Part shown: positions 18,025-25,641 of the stretch, piece after piece
How the letters are laid out: each line of letters opens with the position of its first letter
How positions within the stretch are numbered: position 1 is the stretch's first letter
DNA from: Marinibacterium anthonyi
Lineage (GTDB): Bacteria > Pseudomonadota > Alphaproteobacteria > Rhodobacterales > Rhodobacteraceae
Reading direction: 5' to 3'
NCBI GenBank assembly: GCA_003217735.2
Contig: CP031585.1
Span: 4,389,501 to 4,453,500 of the forward strand
DNA length: 64,000 bases
The notes under the pieces: model-generated
The model's database searches: none
What the model saw: only the letters and a program-made list of their open reading frames with translations
What the model was told of the DNA's origin: nothing
Position numbers and translations under genes: made by a program

Positions 18025-18539
18025 GTCAGCAACGCCTCGACCATGCCCACGAGCGGATCCAGGGTTTCCCGGTTGGCCGCGACCCATTCCTCGACCTTGC
18101 CCCGCACCAGATCGGCACGGTTTTCAGAGGTGAGCGCGATGCCGTCGATGGACACGGGCATGCCGTCTTCGATATCCACCAGTGAGGCATACATGTACTG
18201 CAGCGGTCCGCTCTCGTGATCCAACAGACCGACCTCAATGGCTGAAGATTCCAGTGCAAAGTCATCGTCCCAAGCCGCAGAAAAATCTGAGTAAGCTCTT
18301 GTTACGAAACAAGTCCTGCGGTCAATATCCCGGGGCAAACCGAGCTCTGTAAAGGCAGCATCCAGACAGGCCGAAAGTTCGGAACCGCTCAGGACCCCTG
18401 CCTCGTTCGCCAGTTCCGACAGCGACGGGGTTCCGAGATCGAGGTCAATCATTCTCCATGCCCATGCCGACAGCTGCTCGCGGTCTGCGCCTGTCAGGGC
18501 ACGCAGCGTCATCAGGACATCCGCATCTGCCCGCTTCAT
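18012..18539 (-). CDS. Unrecognised 175-residue protein upstream of cobQ
   Basis: I do not recognise this family. The product is acidic, soluble and without signal peptide or membrane segment; it opens [20 protein letters not shown] and contains an acidic central region ([17 protein letters not shown]). The stretch 18230-18360 is visibly less GC-rich than the cob genes on either side, which may indicate acquisition by transfer. Its end overlaps the cobQ start by 13 bp, so the two are probably co-translated. The coding assignment rests on ORF length, the overlap and the lack of a competing frame. Confidence 0.6.
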   Translation of the reverse strand: MKRADADVLMTLRALTGADREQLSAWAWRMIDLDLGTPSLSELANEAGVLSGSELSACLDAAFTELGLPRDIDRRTCFVTRAYSDFSAAWDDDFALESSAIEVGLLDHESGPLQYMYASLVDIEDGMPVSIDGIALTSENRADLVRGKVEEWVAANRETLDPLVGMVEALLTCRR

Positions 18540-18595
18540 GAGTCATTCCCTCCCGGAAACCTCGCCAGCATCTGCCCGCAAGAATTGTCGAACGC

Positions 18596-18624
18596 TTGAC
18601 AAGTTCGGGGCGCGCCGTGATGGT
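18596..18624 (+). promoter_or_regulatory. Candidate promoter for the cobalamin operon
   Basis: A perfect TTGACA (18596-18601) is followed after 17 bases by GATGGT (18619-18624), a weak -10. The predicted transcription start, about 18631, coincides with the expected 5' end of the riboswitch, which supports the call. Confidence 0.5.
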
Positions 18625-18632
18625 CGCGCCCT

Positions 18633-18828
18633 GTTGGTGCCTGTTCTAGGACAGGTGAAAAGGGAATGCGATAGGGGCCACCGACCCCGAAGCGCAGCCG
18701 CCCCCGCGACCGTGACCGGAGAGGTCGGCCAGATGCCACTGAGCGATCGGGAAGGCAGGCCGTCCGACAGGGACTTCCCGCCAGGGGCCCCCTGACATCC
18801 GCAAGCCGGGAGACCTGCCAGCGACGGA
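18633..18828 (+). promoter_or_regulatory. Cobalamin (AdoCbl-type) riboswitch
   Basis: Conserved cobalamin-aptamer blocks occur in the right order: GGTGCC near 18637, AAAAGGGAA near 18658, GCCGCCCCCGCGACCGTGA near 18697, GCCACTG near 18735, GGGAAGGC, and the B12 box GCCGGGAGACCTGCC at 18805-18819. It sits just upstream of DUF1636-cobW-cobN, as expected for feedback control by the end product. The expression platform probably lies between 18830 and 18912. Confidence 0.93.
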
Positions 18829-18888
18829 ATACGGTACCGGACGGGGTGTGTCGGTGGCGGGTTTGCTTGCCAGCGGTCCCGGTGCGCC

Positions 18889-18908
18889 CCCTCCTCTGAA
18901 AGCGAGGG
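18889..18908 (+). promoter_or_regulatory. Hairpin that could hide the ribosome site of the first cob-operon gene
   Basis: CCCTC at 18889-18893 can pair with GAGGG at 18904-18908, which is the only Shine-Dalgarno candidate for the ATG at 18913. This would allow translational control by the riboswitch; no U-rich terminator is seen. The pairing is short and remains a proposal. Confidence 0.45.
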
Positions 18909-18912
18909 CGAT

Positions 18913-19314
18913 ATGGCGGAATCTTCCGTTTTGTACAGAAAAGATCCGGTGGATGTGCTGATTTGTACAAAATGCCGAATGGGCCTTGCGGTCGAAAACG
19001 AGGCCGACCGGCCGGGGGTGAAGCTGCACGCGGCGCTCGCCGATGCGGACCTGCCGGAAGGTGTCAGATTACATGCCGTCGAGTGCCTGTCGAATTGTGA
19101 TCACGGCTGTTCCGTCGCGTTGCGCGGCGGGCCGAAGCGATGGACCTATGTCTATGGCAACCTCGATTGCGAACCCGCGTCCGTCGACGTGATCGTCGAA
19201 GGCGCGACGCGCTACCTTGAGACCGAGAACGGGCTGGTGCCCTGGCGCGACCGCCCCGTTCATTTCCGCAAGAACTGCATTGCCCGCATTCCCCCTCTGG
19301 AGCTGCCCGAATGA
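18913..19314 (+). CDS. DUF1636 metal-binding protein
   Basis: The 133-residue product belongs to the DUF1636 group often found beside cobW in B12 loci. It carries a thioredoxin-like [2Fe-2S]-type cysteine pattern: CTKC at about 18-21 and CLSNCDHGCSVAL around 57-69. Its role is not established; the context suggests a part in cobalt handling or in redox support of the ring-contraction steps. The start has GAGGG five bases upstream. It is the first gene under the cobalamin riboswitch and overlaps cobW by 4 bp (ATGA). Confidence 0.85.
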   Translation: MAESSVLYRKDPVDVLICTKCRMGLAVENEADRPGVKLHAALADADLPEGVRLHAVECLSNCDHGCSVALRGGPKRWTYVYGNLDCEPASVDVIVEGATRYLETENGLVPWRDRPVHFRKNCIARIPPLELPE

Positions 19315-20348
19315 GCCCTACGCTTGAGAAACTGCCCGTCACCGTGATCACCGGATTCCTGGGATCGGGCAAGACGACGCTGATCCGCCACCTGATGCAG
19401 AACCCGGGCGGCCGGCGGCTGGCCGTGGTGGTCAACGAATTCGGCGATGTCGGCGTCGACGGAGAGATCCTGAAGGGCTGCGCGATCCCCGAGTGCCCGG
19501 CGGAGAATATCATGGAGCTGGCCAACGGCTGCATCTGCTGCACCGTGGCCGACGATTTCATCCCCACGATCGAGGCGCTGATGGCGCTGGACCCGAGGCC
19601 CGACCACATCCTGATCGAGACGTCCGGCCTGGCGCTGCCCAAACCGCTGCTGAAGGCGTTCGACTGGCCGGACATCAAGTCGCGGATCACCGTCGATGGC
19701 GTGATCGCGCTGGCCGATGCCGAGGCCGTGGCGGCGGGGCGGTTCGCGCCGGACGTGGCGCGGGTGGATGCGCAGCGGATGGCCGATGACAGCATCGACC
19801 ACGAGACGCCGTTGTCGGAGGTGTTCGAGGACCAGATTTCCTGCGCCGACATCATCCTGCTGACCAAGCCGGACCTGGCGGGGCCCGAGGGCGTGGCGAA
19901 GGCCAAGGCGGTCATCGCGGCGGAAGCGCCCAGGGTGCTGCCGGTGATCGAGGTGGCCGAGGGCGCCGTGGATCCCCGCGTGATCCTGGGGCTGGAAGCG
20001 GCGGCCGAGGATGACCTGGACGCGCGGCCCAGCCAGCATGACGGGGCGGAGGAACATGACCACGAGGATTTCGATTCCGTGGTGGTGGAGATCGGCGAAC
20101 TGGGCGACCCGGCCGAGCTGGTGGCGCGGATCGAAAGGCTGGCGAGGGAGCTGAACATCCTGCGGGTGAAGGGCTATGCCGCCGTCGCGGGCAAGCCGAT
20201 GCGGCTGCTGGTGCAGGCGGTGGGCGCGCGGGTGCGCCACCAGTACGACCGGATGTGGGACGGCGGCGCGCGGGTCGGGCGGCTGGTGGTGATCGCCGAG
20301 CATGACGATATCGATCCCGCGAAGATCCGCGAGGTCCTGCTGGGCTGA
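19311..20348 (+). CDS. cobW: CobW, GTP-dependent metal chaperone of cobalamin synthesis
   Basis: CobW is a G3E-family GTPase thought to deliver cobalt to the CobN cobaltochelatase. The 345-residue product shows Walker A GFLGSGKTT (about 15-23), the metal-binding CICC motif within ANGCICCTVADD, a guanine-recognition variant TKPD, and a histidine/acid-rich stretch near residue 245 (HDGAEEHDHEDFD), which could also bind metal. The C-terminal CobW_C domain follows. It directly precedes cobN by 3 bp, consistent with the proposed delivery role. Confidence 0.95.
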   Translation: MSPTLEKLPVTVITGFLGSGKTTLIRHLMQNPGGRRLAVVVNEFGDVGVDGEILKGCAIPECPAENIMELANGCICCTVADDFIPTIEALMALDPRPDHILIETSGLALPKPLLKAFDWPDIKSRITVDGVIALADAEAVAAGRFAPDVARVDAQRMADDSIDHETPLSEVFEDQISCADIILLTKPDLAGPEGVAKAKAVIAAEAPRVLPVIEVAEGAVDPRVILGLEAAAEDDLDARPSQHDGAEEHDHEDFDSVVVEIGELGDPAELVARIERLARELNILRVKGYAAVAGKPMRLLVQAVGARVRHQYDRMWDGGARVGRLVVIAEHDDIDPAKIREVLLG

Positions 20349-20351
20349 GCC

Positions 20352-23300
20352 ATGCATGTCGTCTTTCGCGAACGCCAGGGGCTGGAAGAGAGCGAGACCC
20401 CCGTCGACCTTGGGCAAAGCCCGGCGGAGTTGGTGGTGCTGTCGTTTTCGGACAGCGACCTGGGGGCGTTCGCGGCGGGGTGGCATCGCGCCAGAGGCGC
20501 GTCTTTAAAGGATGATGCCAGAGGCGCGTCTTTAAAGGATGATGCCAGAGGCGCGTCTTTAAAAGATGACGCCAGAGGCGCGTCTTTGGAAGATGATGCC
20601 GGAAGTGGGGCGACGGGGAGGATCCCCTCCTTGCGGCTGGCCAACCTGGCGGCGCTGAAACATCCGCTGTCGGTCGATACCTACGTGGAGCGGACGCTGG
20701 TGGGCGCGAAAGCGGTGCTGGTCCGGCTGATCGGCGGTGTGCCCTACTGGGCCTACGGGCTGGAGCAACTGCGGGTGCTGGCGGCGCGGACGGGGATGGC
20801 CCTGGCGGTGTTGCCGGCGGACGGGCGGGAGGATCCGGCGCTGGACGGGTATTCGACGGTGCCGGTGTCGACCCTGCGCCGGTTGCAGCATCTGTGCGAC
20901 GAAGGCGGGGCCGTGACGGCGCAGGCGGCCCTGGCGCAATTGTGCCTGGCGGCGGGGATCTATGCGGCCCCGGTGCCCGGGGACAAGCGGTTGCCGTCGA
21001 TGGGCGGGTGGACGCCCCGGACCGGGCCCTGCGATCCCTTGGCGGGCGTTGGAGGGGGGCTGCCTGCCCCCCGGCTCCGCGAGGCGGAGCCCCCCCCGGG
21101 AGGTATTTCGGCCAAGAAGAAGCCATTGGTTCTGGTGGTGTTTTACCGCGCCTACCTGGCGGCGGCGGACCTGGAGCCGGTCGAGGCGTTGTTTGCTGCG
21201 TTTCGGGCGCGGGGCTGCGAGGTCATGGGGCTTTATGCGCCGTCGCTGAAGGGGGCGGCGGCGGGGTGGCTGGCCGGTGTCGTGAGGGAATTGGCGCCGG
21301 CGGCGATCGTGAATGTCACGGCGTTTTCGGGGAAAGGGGCGGAGGGGGCGTCGCCGCTGGATGCCGGGGGCGTGCCGGTGTTCCAGGCGGCGCTGGCGAC
21401 GTCGGACCGGGCGGCCTGGGACGGGGCCGAGCGGGGGTTGGCGCCGGCGGACCTGGCGATGCACGTGGTGCTGCCGGAGGTGGACGGACGGATCTTTGGC
21501 GGGGTGGTGTCGTTTAAGGAGGCCGGTGCGCGGGACCCGGAGCTGGAGTTCGCGCGGGCGGTTCATGTGGCGGACGCCGAGCGGGTGGCGGCGCTGGCGG
21601 ATCGGGTCTGTGGCTGGATCGGGCTGCAGGCGGGACATGGCGGGCGCGTCGGGCTGGTGCTGTCGACCTATCCGGGCAAGGACTGGCAGATCGGCCATGC
21701 CGTGGGGCTGGATGCGCTGGCATCCTGCGGCGCGATGCTGGAGGACCTGGGGCTGGAGGCGCCGGGAGACCTGGCCAAGCGGTTGGGGGTCGAGCGGGTG
21801 CGGGTTTCGCTGGCGGAATATGGCGAGGCGGCGGAGGCGCTGCCCGAGCGGTTGCGCGGGGACCTGGAGGCGGCCTGGGGACAGGCCGAGGCGGATCCGT
21901 CGGTGCGGGACGGGGCGTTCGAATTTGCGGCGCTGCGCATCGGCGAGGCGATCGTGGCGTTGCAGCCCGAGCGGGGCAACGTGGCGGTGCGGGAGGACGA
22001 GTATCACGACCTGGGCCGGGTGCCGCGCCATGGCTACGTGGCGTTCTACCTGTGGCTGCGCCGGCAGGTGAAGGCGCTGGTGCATATCGGGGCGCATGGC
22101 ACGCTGGAATGGCTGCCGGGCAAGGCGGTGGCGCTGTCGGGCGCGTGCTGGCCCGAGGCGCTGATCGGCGATCTGCCGGTGATCTATCCGTTCATCGTCA
22201 ACGATCCGGGCGAGGCCGCGCAGGCCAAGCGGCGCATCGGGGCGGTGACGATCGGCCATGTGCCCCCGCCTTTGCGCGAGAGCGGCACGCCCGAGCGGCT
22301 GGCGCGGCTGGAGGCGCTGCTGGACGAGTTTTCCAATGCCGACGGGCTGGACCCGAAGCGGCGCGCCCGGCTGCAGGAGGATATCCGGGCCGAGGCGCAG
22401 GCGCTGGGGCTGGAGGGCGACCTGGGGCTGGCGGTGGGCATGGATGCGGCCGAGGCGATCACGAAGATCGACCGGTTCGTCTGTGACGTGAAGGAGAGCC
22501 AGTTCGGCGATGGGCTGCATGTCTTCGGGCGGGCGCCGGTTGCGGGCGGGGTGTTCGATGCGGGACCGTCCGCCGTGGCCGAGCGGGCCGGGTTGAAGGC
22601 GGCGCTGGCGGGGCGGTTCGTCGAGGCGGGGCCGTCTGGGTCGCCCTATCGCGGGCGGCGGGACGTGCTGCCGACGGGGCGGAACCTGTATACCACCGAT
22701 CCGCGATCGGTGCCGACACGGGCGGCGTATCGGCAGGGCCGAAGGCTGGCCGGAGAGCTGGTGCGCCGGCATCTGCAGGAGGAAGGCGACTGGCCGCGCG
22801 GCGTGGTCGTGGACCTGTGGGGGTCGGCGACGATGCGCACGGCGGGCGAGGAATTCGCCATGGCGCTGGCGCTGGTGGGGGTGGTGCCGGTGTGGGACGA
22901 GGGATCGGAGCGGGTGTCGGGGCTGGAGGTGGTGCCGCTGAGCGAGATGGAGCACCCCAGGATCGACGTGACCTTGCGGGTGTCGGGGCTGTTCCGGGAT
23001 GTGTTTCCGGGGTTGGCGGGGTTGTTCGCGCAGGCTGTCAGGGTGTTGGCGGGGCGCGACGAGGCGGTTGATTTCAACCCGTATGTCGGCGCGGAGGGGG
23101 CGCGGGTCTATGGGCCGGCGCCGGGGTCCTACGGGTTGGGGATGGACGTGGATGAGTATGGCGCGCAGGCGAAGGCGCGCGCCGGGGAGGCGTGGTTGAG
23201 GGCGTCGTCCTGGGCGATGGACGGGGCCATCGACGGCGCGGGGCCGGTGCAGGATGCCGCCGGGATCCGGGCCCGTGTGGCCGGGGCGGATGCCTTCGTG

Positions 23301-23789
23301 CATTTACAGGACCTGGCCGAGAGCGACCTGTTGCTGGCCGCCGATTATGCCGCGCACGAGGCCGGGTTTGCCGCCGCGCAGGGCGTCGCGGGGGGCCGGG
23401 CGGCGCTGTATCACCTGGACAATACCGATCCCGAGCGACCGAGGGTGCGCGCCCTGGGCGAGGAGATCGCGCGGGTGGTTCAGGCAAGGGCCGCGCACCC
23501 GGGGTGGATTGACGGCATGCGGCGGCACGGGTTTCGCGGCGCGGCCGAGATCGCGGCGACGCTGGATCACATGGGGGCCTTCGCGCATCTGGCAGGCGTG
23601 GTGGGGGATCACCTGTTCGACCTTTATTTCGATGCGACGCTGGGGGATCCCGGTGTGGAGGCGTTCCTGAGGGAGGCCAATCCGGGGGCGCATGCGGCCA
23701 TGTGGGACAGGTTCCGGGCGCTGGAGGCCGCGGGGCTGTGGACCACGCGGCGCAATTCGATCCGGGCGGCGATGGAGGCCCCGGCATGA
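20352..23789 (+). CDS. cobN: Cobaltochelatase large subunit CobN
   Basis: CobN is the large subunit of the ATP-dependent cobaltochelatase that inserts cobalt into hydrogenobyrinic a,c-diamide together with CobS and CobT, which are not in the window. The 1,145-residue product has family segments such as VFYRAYL near residue 265, VKALVHIGAHGTLEWLPGKAV near 575 and LPTGRNLYTTDPRSVPTRAA near 775. Two additions stand out: four in-frame 9-residue repeats (RGASLKDDA) at about residues 47-82, and a segment around residues 233-262 derived from a dispersed intergenic element. Both lie in the N-terminal third. Third positions favour G rather than C, unlike many neighbours. Confidence 0.94.
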   Translation: MHVVFRERQGLEESETPVDLGQSPAELVVLSFSDSDLGAFAAGWHRARGASLKDDARGASLKDDARGASLKDDARGASLEDDAGSGATGRIPSLRLANLAALKHPLSVDTYVERTLVGAKAVLVRLIGGVPYWAYGLEQLRVLAARTGMALAVLPADGREDPALDGYSTVPVSTLRRLQHLCDEGGAVTAQAALAQLCLAAGIYAAPVPGDKRLPSMGGWTPRTGPCDPLAGVGGGLPAPRLREAEPPPGGISAKKKPLVLVVFYRAYLAAADLEPVEALFAAFRARGCEVMGLYAPSLKGAAAGWLAGVVRELAPAAIVNVTAFSGKGAEGASPLDAGGVPVFQAALATSDRAAWDGAERGLAPADLAMHVVLPEVDGRIFGGVVSFKEAGARDPELEFARAVHVADAERVAALADRVCGWIGLQAGHGGRVGLVLSTYPGKDWQIGHAVGLDALASCGAMLEDLGLEAPGDLAKRLGVERVRVSLAEYGEAAEALPERLRGDLEAAWGQAEADPSVRDGAFEFAALRIGEAIVALQPERGNVAVREDEYHDLGRVPRHGYVAFYLWLRRQVKALVHIGAHGTLEWLPGKAVALSGACWPEALIGDLPVIYPFIVNDPGEAAQAKRRIGAVTIGHVPPPLRESGTPERLARLEALLDEFSNADGLDPKRRARLQEDIRAEAQALGLEGDLGLAVGMDAAEAITKIDRFVCDVKESQFGDGLHVFGRAPVAGGVFDAGPSAVAERAGLKAALAGRFVEAGPSGSPYRGRRDVLPTGRNLYTTDPRSVPTRAAYRQGRRLAGELVRRHLQEEGDWPRGVVVDLWGSATMRTAGEEFAMALALVGVVPVWDEGSERVSGLEVVPLSEMEHPRIDVTLRVSGLFRDVFPGLAGLFAQAVRVLAGRDEAVDFNPYVGAEGARVYGPAPGSYGLGMDVDEYGAQAKARAGEAWLRASSWAMDGAIDGAGPVQDAAGIRARVAGADAFVHLQDLAESDLLLAADYAAHEAGFAAAQGVAGGRAALYHLDNTDPERPRVRALGEEIARVVQARAAHPGWIDGMRRHGFRGAAEIAATLDHMGAFAHLAGVVGDHLFDLYFDATLGDPGVEAFLREANPGAHAAMWDRFRALEAAGLWTTRRNSIRAAMEAPA
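20490..20597 (+). repeat. Four tandem 27-bp repeats inside cobN
   Basis: Four consecutive 27-base units start at 20490, 20517, 20544 and 20571; the first two are identical and the last two carry a few substitutions. Each encodes RGASLKDDA or RGASLEDDA, so copy number can change without loss of frame. The core AGAGGCGCG resembles the GGAGGCGCGC repeats at 34854-34964. Confidence 0.93.
21050..21130 (+). repeat. Dispersed GC-hairpin element embedded in the cobN reading frame
   Basis: A G-run/C-run stem, a GGCTCCGC-GAGGCGGAGCC type hairpin, then a GGGAGGTATTTCGGCCAAGA stretch followed by AGAAGC and ATTGGTTCTGG match, in the same order, the intergenic copy at 53336-53418. Here the element is translated as about 27-30 residues (GGGLPAPRLREAEPPPGGIS, then AKKKPLVL). 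Confidence 0.8.
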
Positions 23790-25012
23790 CCGTGACGGGC
23801 AAGACAGTGAAGGGCCAGAGCGTTAAGGGTTGGTGTCCCGGCGCGTGGAAGCCGATGGCGTCGGGCGACGGGCTGGTGGTGCGGGTGCGGCCCCGGCTGG
23901 CGCGGCTGAACCGGGCGCAGGTGGAGGGGCTGTGCGGGCTGGCTTTGCGGTACGGGTCGGGATTGGTGGACGTGACGAACCGGGCGAACCTGCAGGTGCG
24001 GGGCGTGGCCGAGGGCGCGCACGAGGCGGTGCTGGAGGGACTGGCCGGTTTGGGGCTGCTGGATGCGGATCCGGAGACTGAAGGGCGGCGGAACGTGGTC
24101 GTGGCGCCGGATTGGGATGAAGGCGACCTGAACTGGCGGCTGGCGAAGGCGCTGGTGGCGCGGCTGGGGGACTTGCCGGAGCTGCCGGTGAAGTTCGGAT
24201 TTGCGGTGGATGCGGGGGATGTTGCGGTTCTGCGGGATGTTCCGGCGGATATCCGGCTGGAGATCGCGCAGGGGCGGCTGGTGGTGCGGGCCGACGGGGC
24301 CGCAGCCGGACGTGTGGTGAACGAGGCGGACGCGGTGGACCGGGTGGTGGAACTGGCGCGGTGGTTTGCCGGGGCGCGTTTGGAGGTCGAGGAGGATGGG
24401 TCGGGACGACCCATCCTACGGGCGCCGACCCGGATGGCGAAGGTTCTGAGAGAGGTGGATTTGCCGGAGGTGTGGCGCGGGGCGGGTGCAGGATGGGTCG
24501 TTTCGGGCCATCATTCGGGCCATCATTCGACCCATCATTCGGGCCATCATTCGGGCCATCTTCCGGGACCAACGCGACTGGGGCCGATGGTAGGTCTGCC
24601 GTTCGGGCAGATCGCGGCGGAGGCCCTGCCCCGGGTCATGGACGCATCCGGCGCGCGGGCCATGCGGGTGACGCCCTGGCGGTGCCTGATCCTGGAAGGC
24701 GGCGCGCCGGTGCAGGATCCGGCCATCCTCACAGACCCCGAGGATCCGCTTTTGACCACAGACGCCTGCCCCGGCGCGCCGTTCTGCGCGGCGGCCAGCG
24801 TGGAAACGCGCGCCGTTGCCCGCAGGCTGGCGCGCAAGGGGCGATCGCTGCACGTGTCGGGCTGCGCCAAGGGATGCGCGCGGGCCACGCCCGCCAATCT
24901 GACGCTGGTGGGACGCGACGGCAGCTTCGACCTTGTCGAAGCCGGCCATGCGTGGGATGAGCCCAGCCAGCATGGGCTTTCGCCCGATCACCTACCGACC
25001 GGGACGACCTGA
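23786..25012 (+). CDS. cobG: Precorrin-3B synthase CobG with a His-rich repeat insert
   Basis: CobG is the oxygen-dependent monooxygenase of aerobic B12 synthesis and is related to sulphite/nitrite reductases. The 408-residue product has four [4Fe-4S] cysteines at about 328, 334, 360 and 364 (CPGAPFC and SGCAKGC). The N-terminus reads WCPGAWKPMASGDGLVVRVRP, as in the family. A five-copy tetrapeptide repeat of the SGHH type (about residues 240-259) interrupts the linker between the two ferredoxin-like halves. The start overlaps the cobN stop by 4 bp. Its presence marks the oxygen-dependent pathway. Confidence 0.94.
   Translation: MTVTGKTVKGQSVKGWCPGAWKPMASGDGLVVRVRPRLARLNRAQVEGLCGLALRYGSGLVDVTNRANLQVRGVAEGAHEAVLEGLAGLGLLDADPETEGRRNVVVAPDWDEGDLNWRLAKALVARLGDLPELPVKFGFAVDAGDVAVLRDVPADIRLEIAQGRLVVRADGAAAGRVVNEADAVDRVVELARWFAGARLEVEEDGSGRPILRAPTRMAKVLREVDLPEVWRGAGAGWVVSGHHSGHHSTHHSGHHSGHLPGPTRLGPMVGLPFGQIAAEALPRVMDASGARAMRVTPWRCLILEGGAPVQDPAILTDPEDPLLTTDACPGAPFCAAASVETRAVARRLARKGRSLHVSGCAKGCARATPANLTLVGRDGSFDLVEAGHAWDEPSQHGLSPDHLPTGTT
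24503..24562 (+). repeat. Five tandem 12-bp repeats inside cobG
   Basis: The unit TCGGGCCATCAT is repeated five times with two to three substitutions in total (one STHH copy, one ending in SGHL). It is in frame and creates a histidine-rich stretch with nine histidines within 20 residues. Confidence 0.93.
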
Positions 25013-25641
25013 TGCCCTATCAATACGAAACCGACGGCGCCGCCATCTACCGCCAGTCCTTCGCCACGATCCGCGCCGAGGCCGAGCTGGACCGCTTTGC
25101 GGCGGACGAGGAACAGGTTGCCGTGCGCATGATCCATGCCGCCGGCCTTGTGGGGCTGGAACGCGATATCCGGTTTTCGCCCGGCTTTGTCGCCGCCGCG
25201 CGCCGGGCGCTGGAAAACGGCAAGCCGGTGCTGTGCGATGCGCGGATGGTCAGCGAAGGCATCACCCGCAAGCGGCTGCCGGCGCTGAACGAGGTGATCT
25301 GTACCTTGCAGGCGCCCGAGGTGCCGGGGCTGGCGGCGGCCATGGGGAATACCCGGTCGGCCGCCGCGCTGGAGCTGTGGCGGCCGTATCTGGAAGGCGC
25401 CGTGGTGGCGATCGGCAATGCGCCGACCGCGCTGTTCCACCTGCTGAACATGCTGGAGGATCCCGCCTGCCCGCGCCCCGCCGCGATCATCGGTTGCCCG
25501 GTGGGCTTTGTCGGCGCGATGGAAAGCAAGGACGCGCTGTGGGCGGCGCAGCCGGTGCCCTGCTGCATCGTGCAGGGACGGCTGGGGGGCAGCGCGATCA
25601 CCGTCGCCGCCGTCAACGCCATCGCGAGCCGCGCGGAATGA
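25012..25641 (+). CDS. cobH: Precorrin-8X methylmutase
   Basis: CobH moves the C-11 methyl group to C-12, giving hydrogenobyrinic acid. The 209-residue product is of normal length and contains the catalytic-histidine region VRMIHAAGL (His near 42) and the conserved IGNAPTALFHLL and GCPVGFVGAMESK segments. Its ATG shares one base with the cobG stop, and cobI overlaps its own end by 4 bp. Confidence 0.96.
   Translation: MPYQYETDGAAIYRQSFATIRAEAELDRFAADEEQVAVRMIHAAGLVGLERDIRFSPGFVAAARRALENGKPVLCDARMVSEGITRKRLPALNEVICTLQAPEVPGLAAAMGNTRSAAALELWRPYLEGAVVAIGNAPTALFHLLNMLEDPACPRPAAIIGCPVGFVGAMESKDALWAAQPVPCCIVQGRLGGSAITVAAVNAIASRAE

Noticed and set aside
20490-21130. cobN as a disrupted pseudogene because of insertions
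   Set aside because: Both additions keep the frame, and the family-specific sequence continues to a normal C-terminus.
20559-23303. Antisense ORF of 914 codons opposite cobN
   Set aside because: It is Arg/Pro/His-rich and unlike any protein; it is produced by the G-biased codon use of cobN.
24503-24562. CRISPR-like or regulatory repeat array in cobG
   Set aside because: Units are 12 bp, contiguous and without spacers, and they are translated in frame. None of the other arrays in the window has repeat-spacer structure either.
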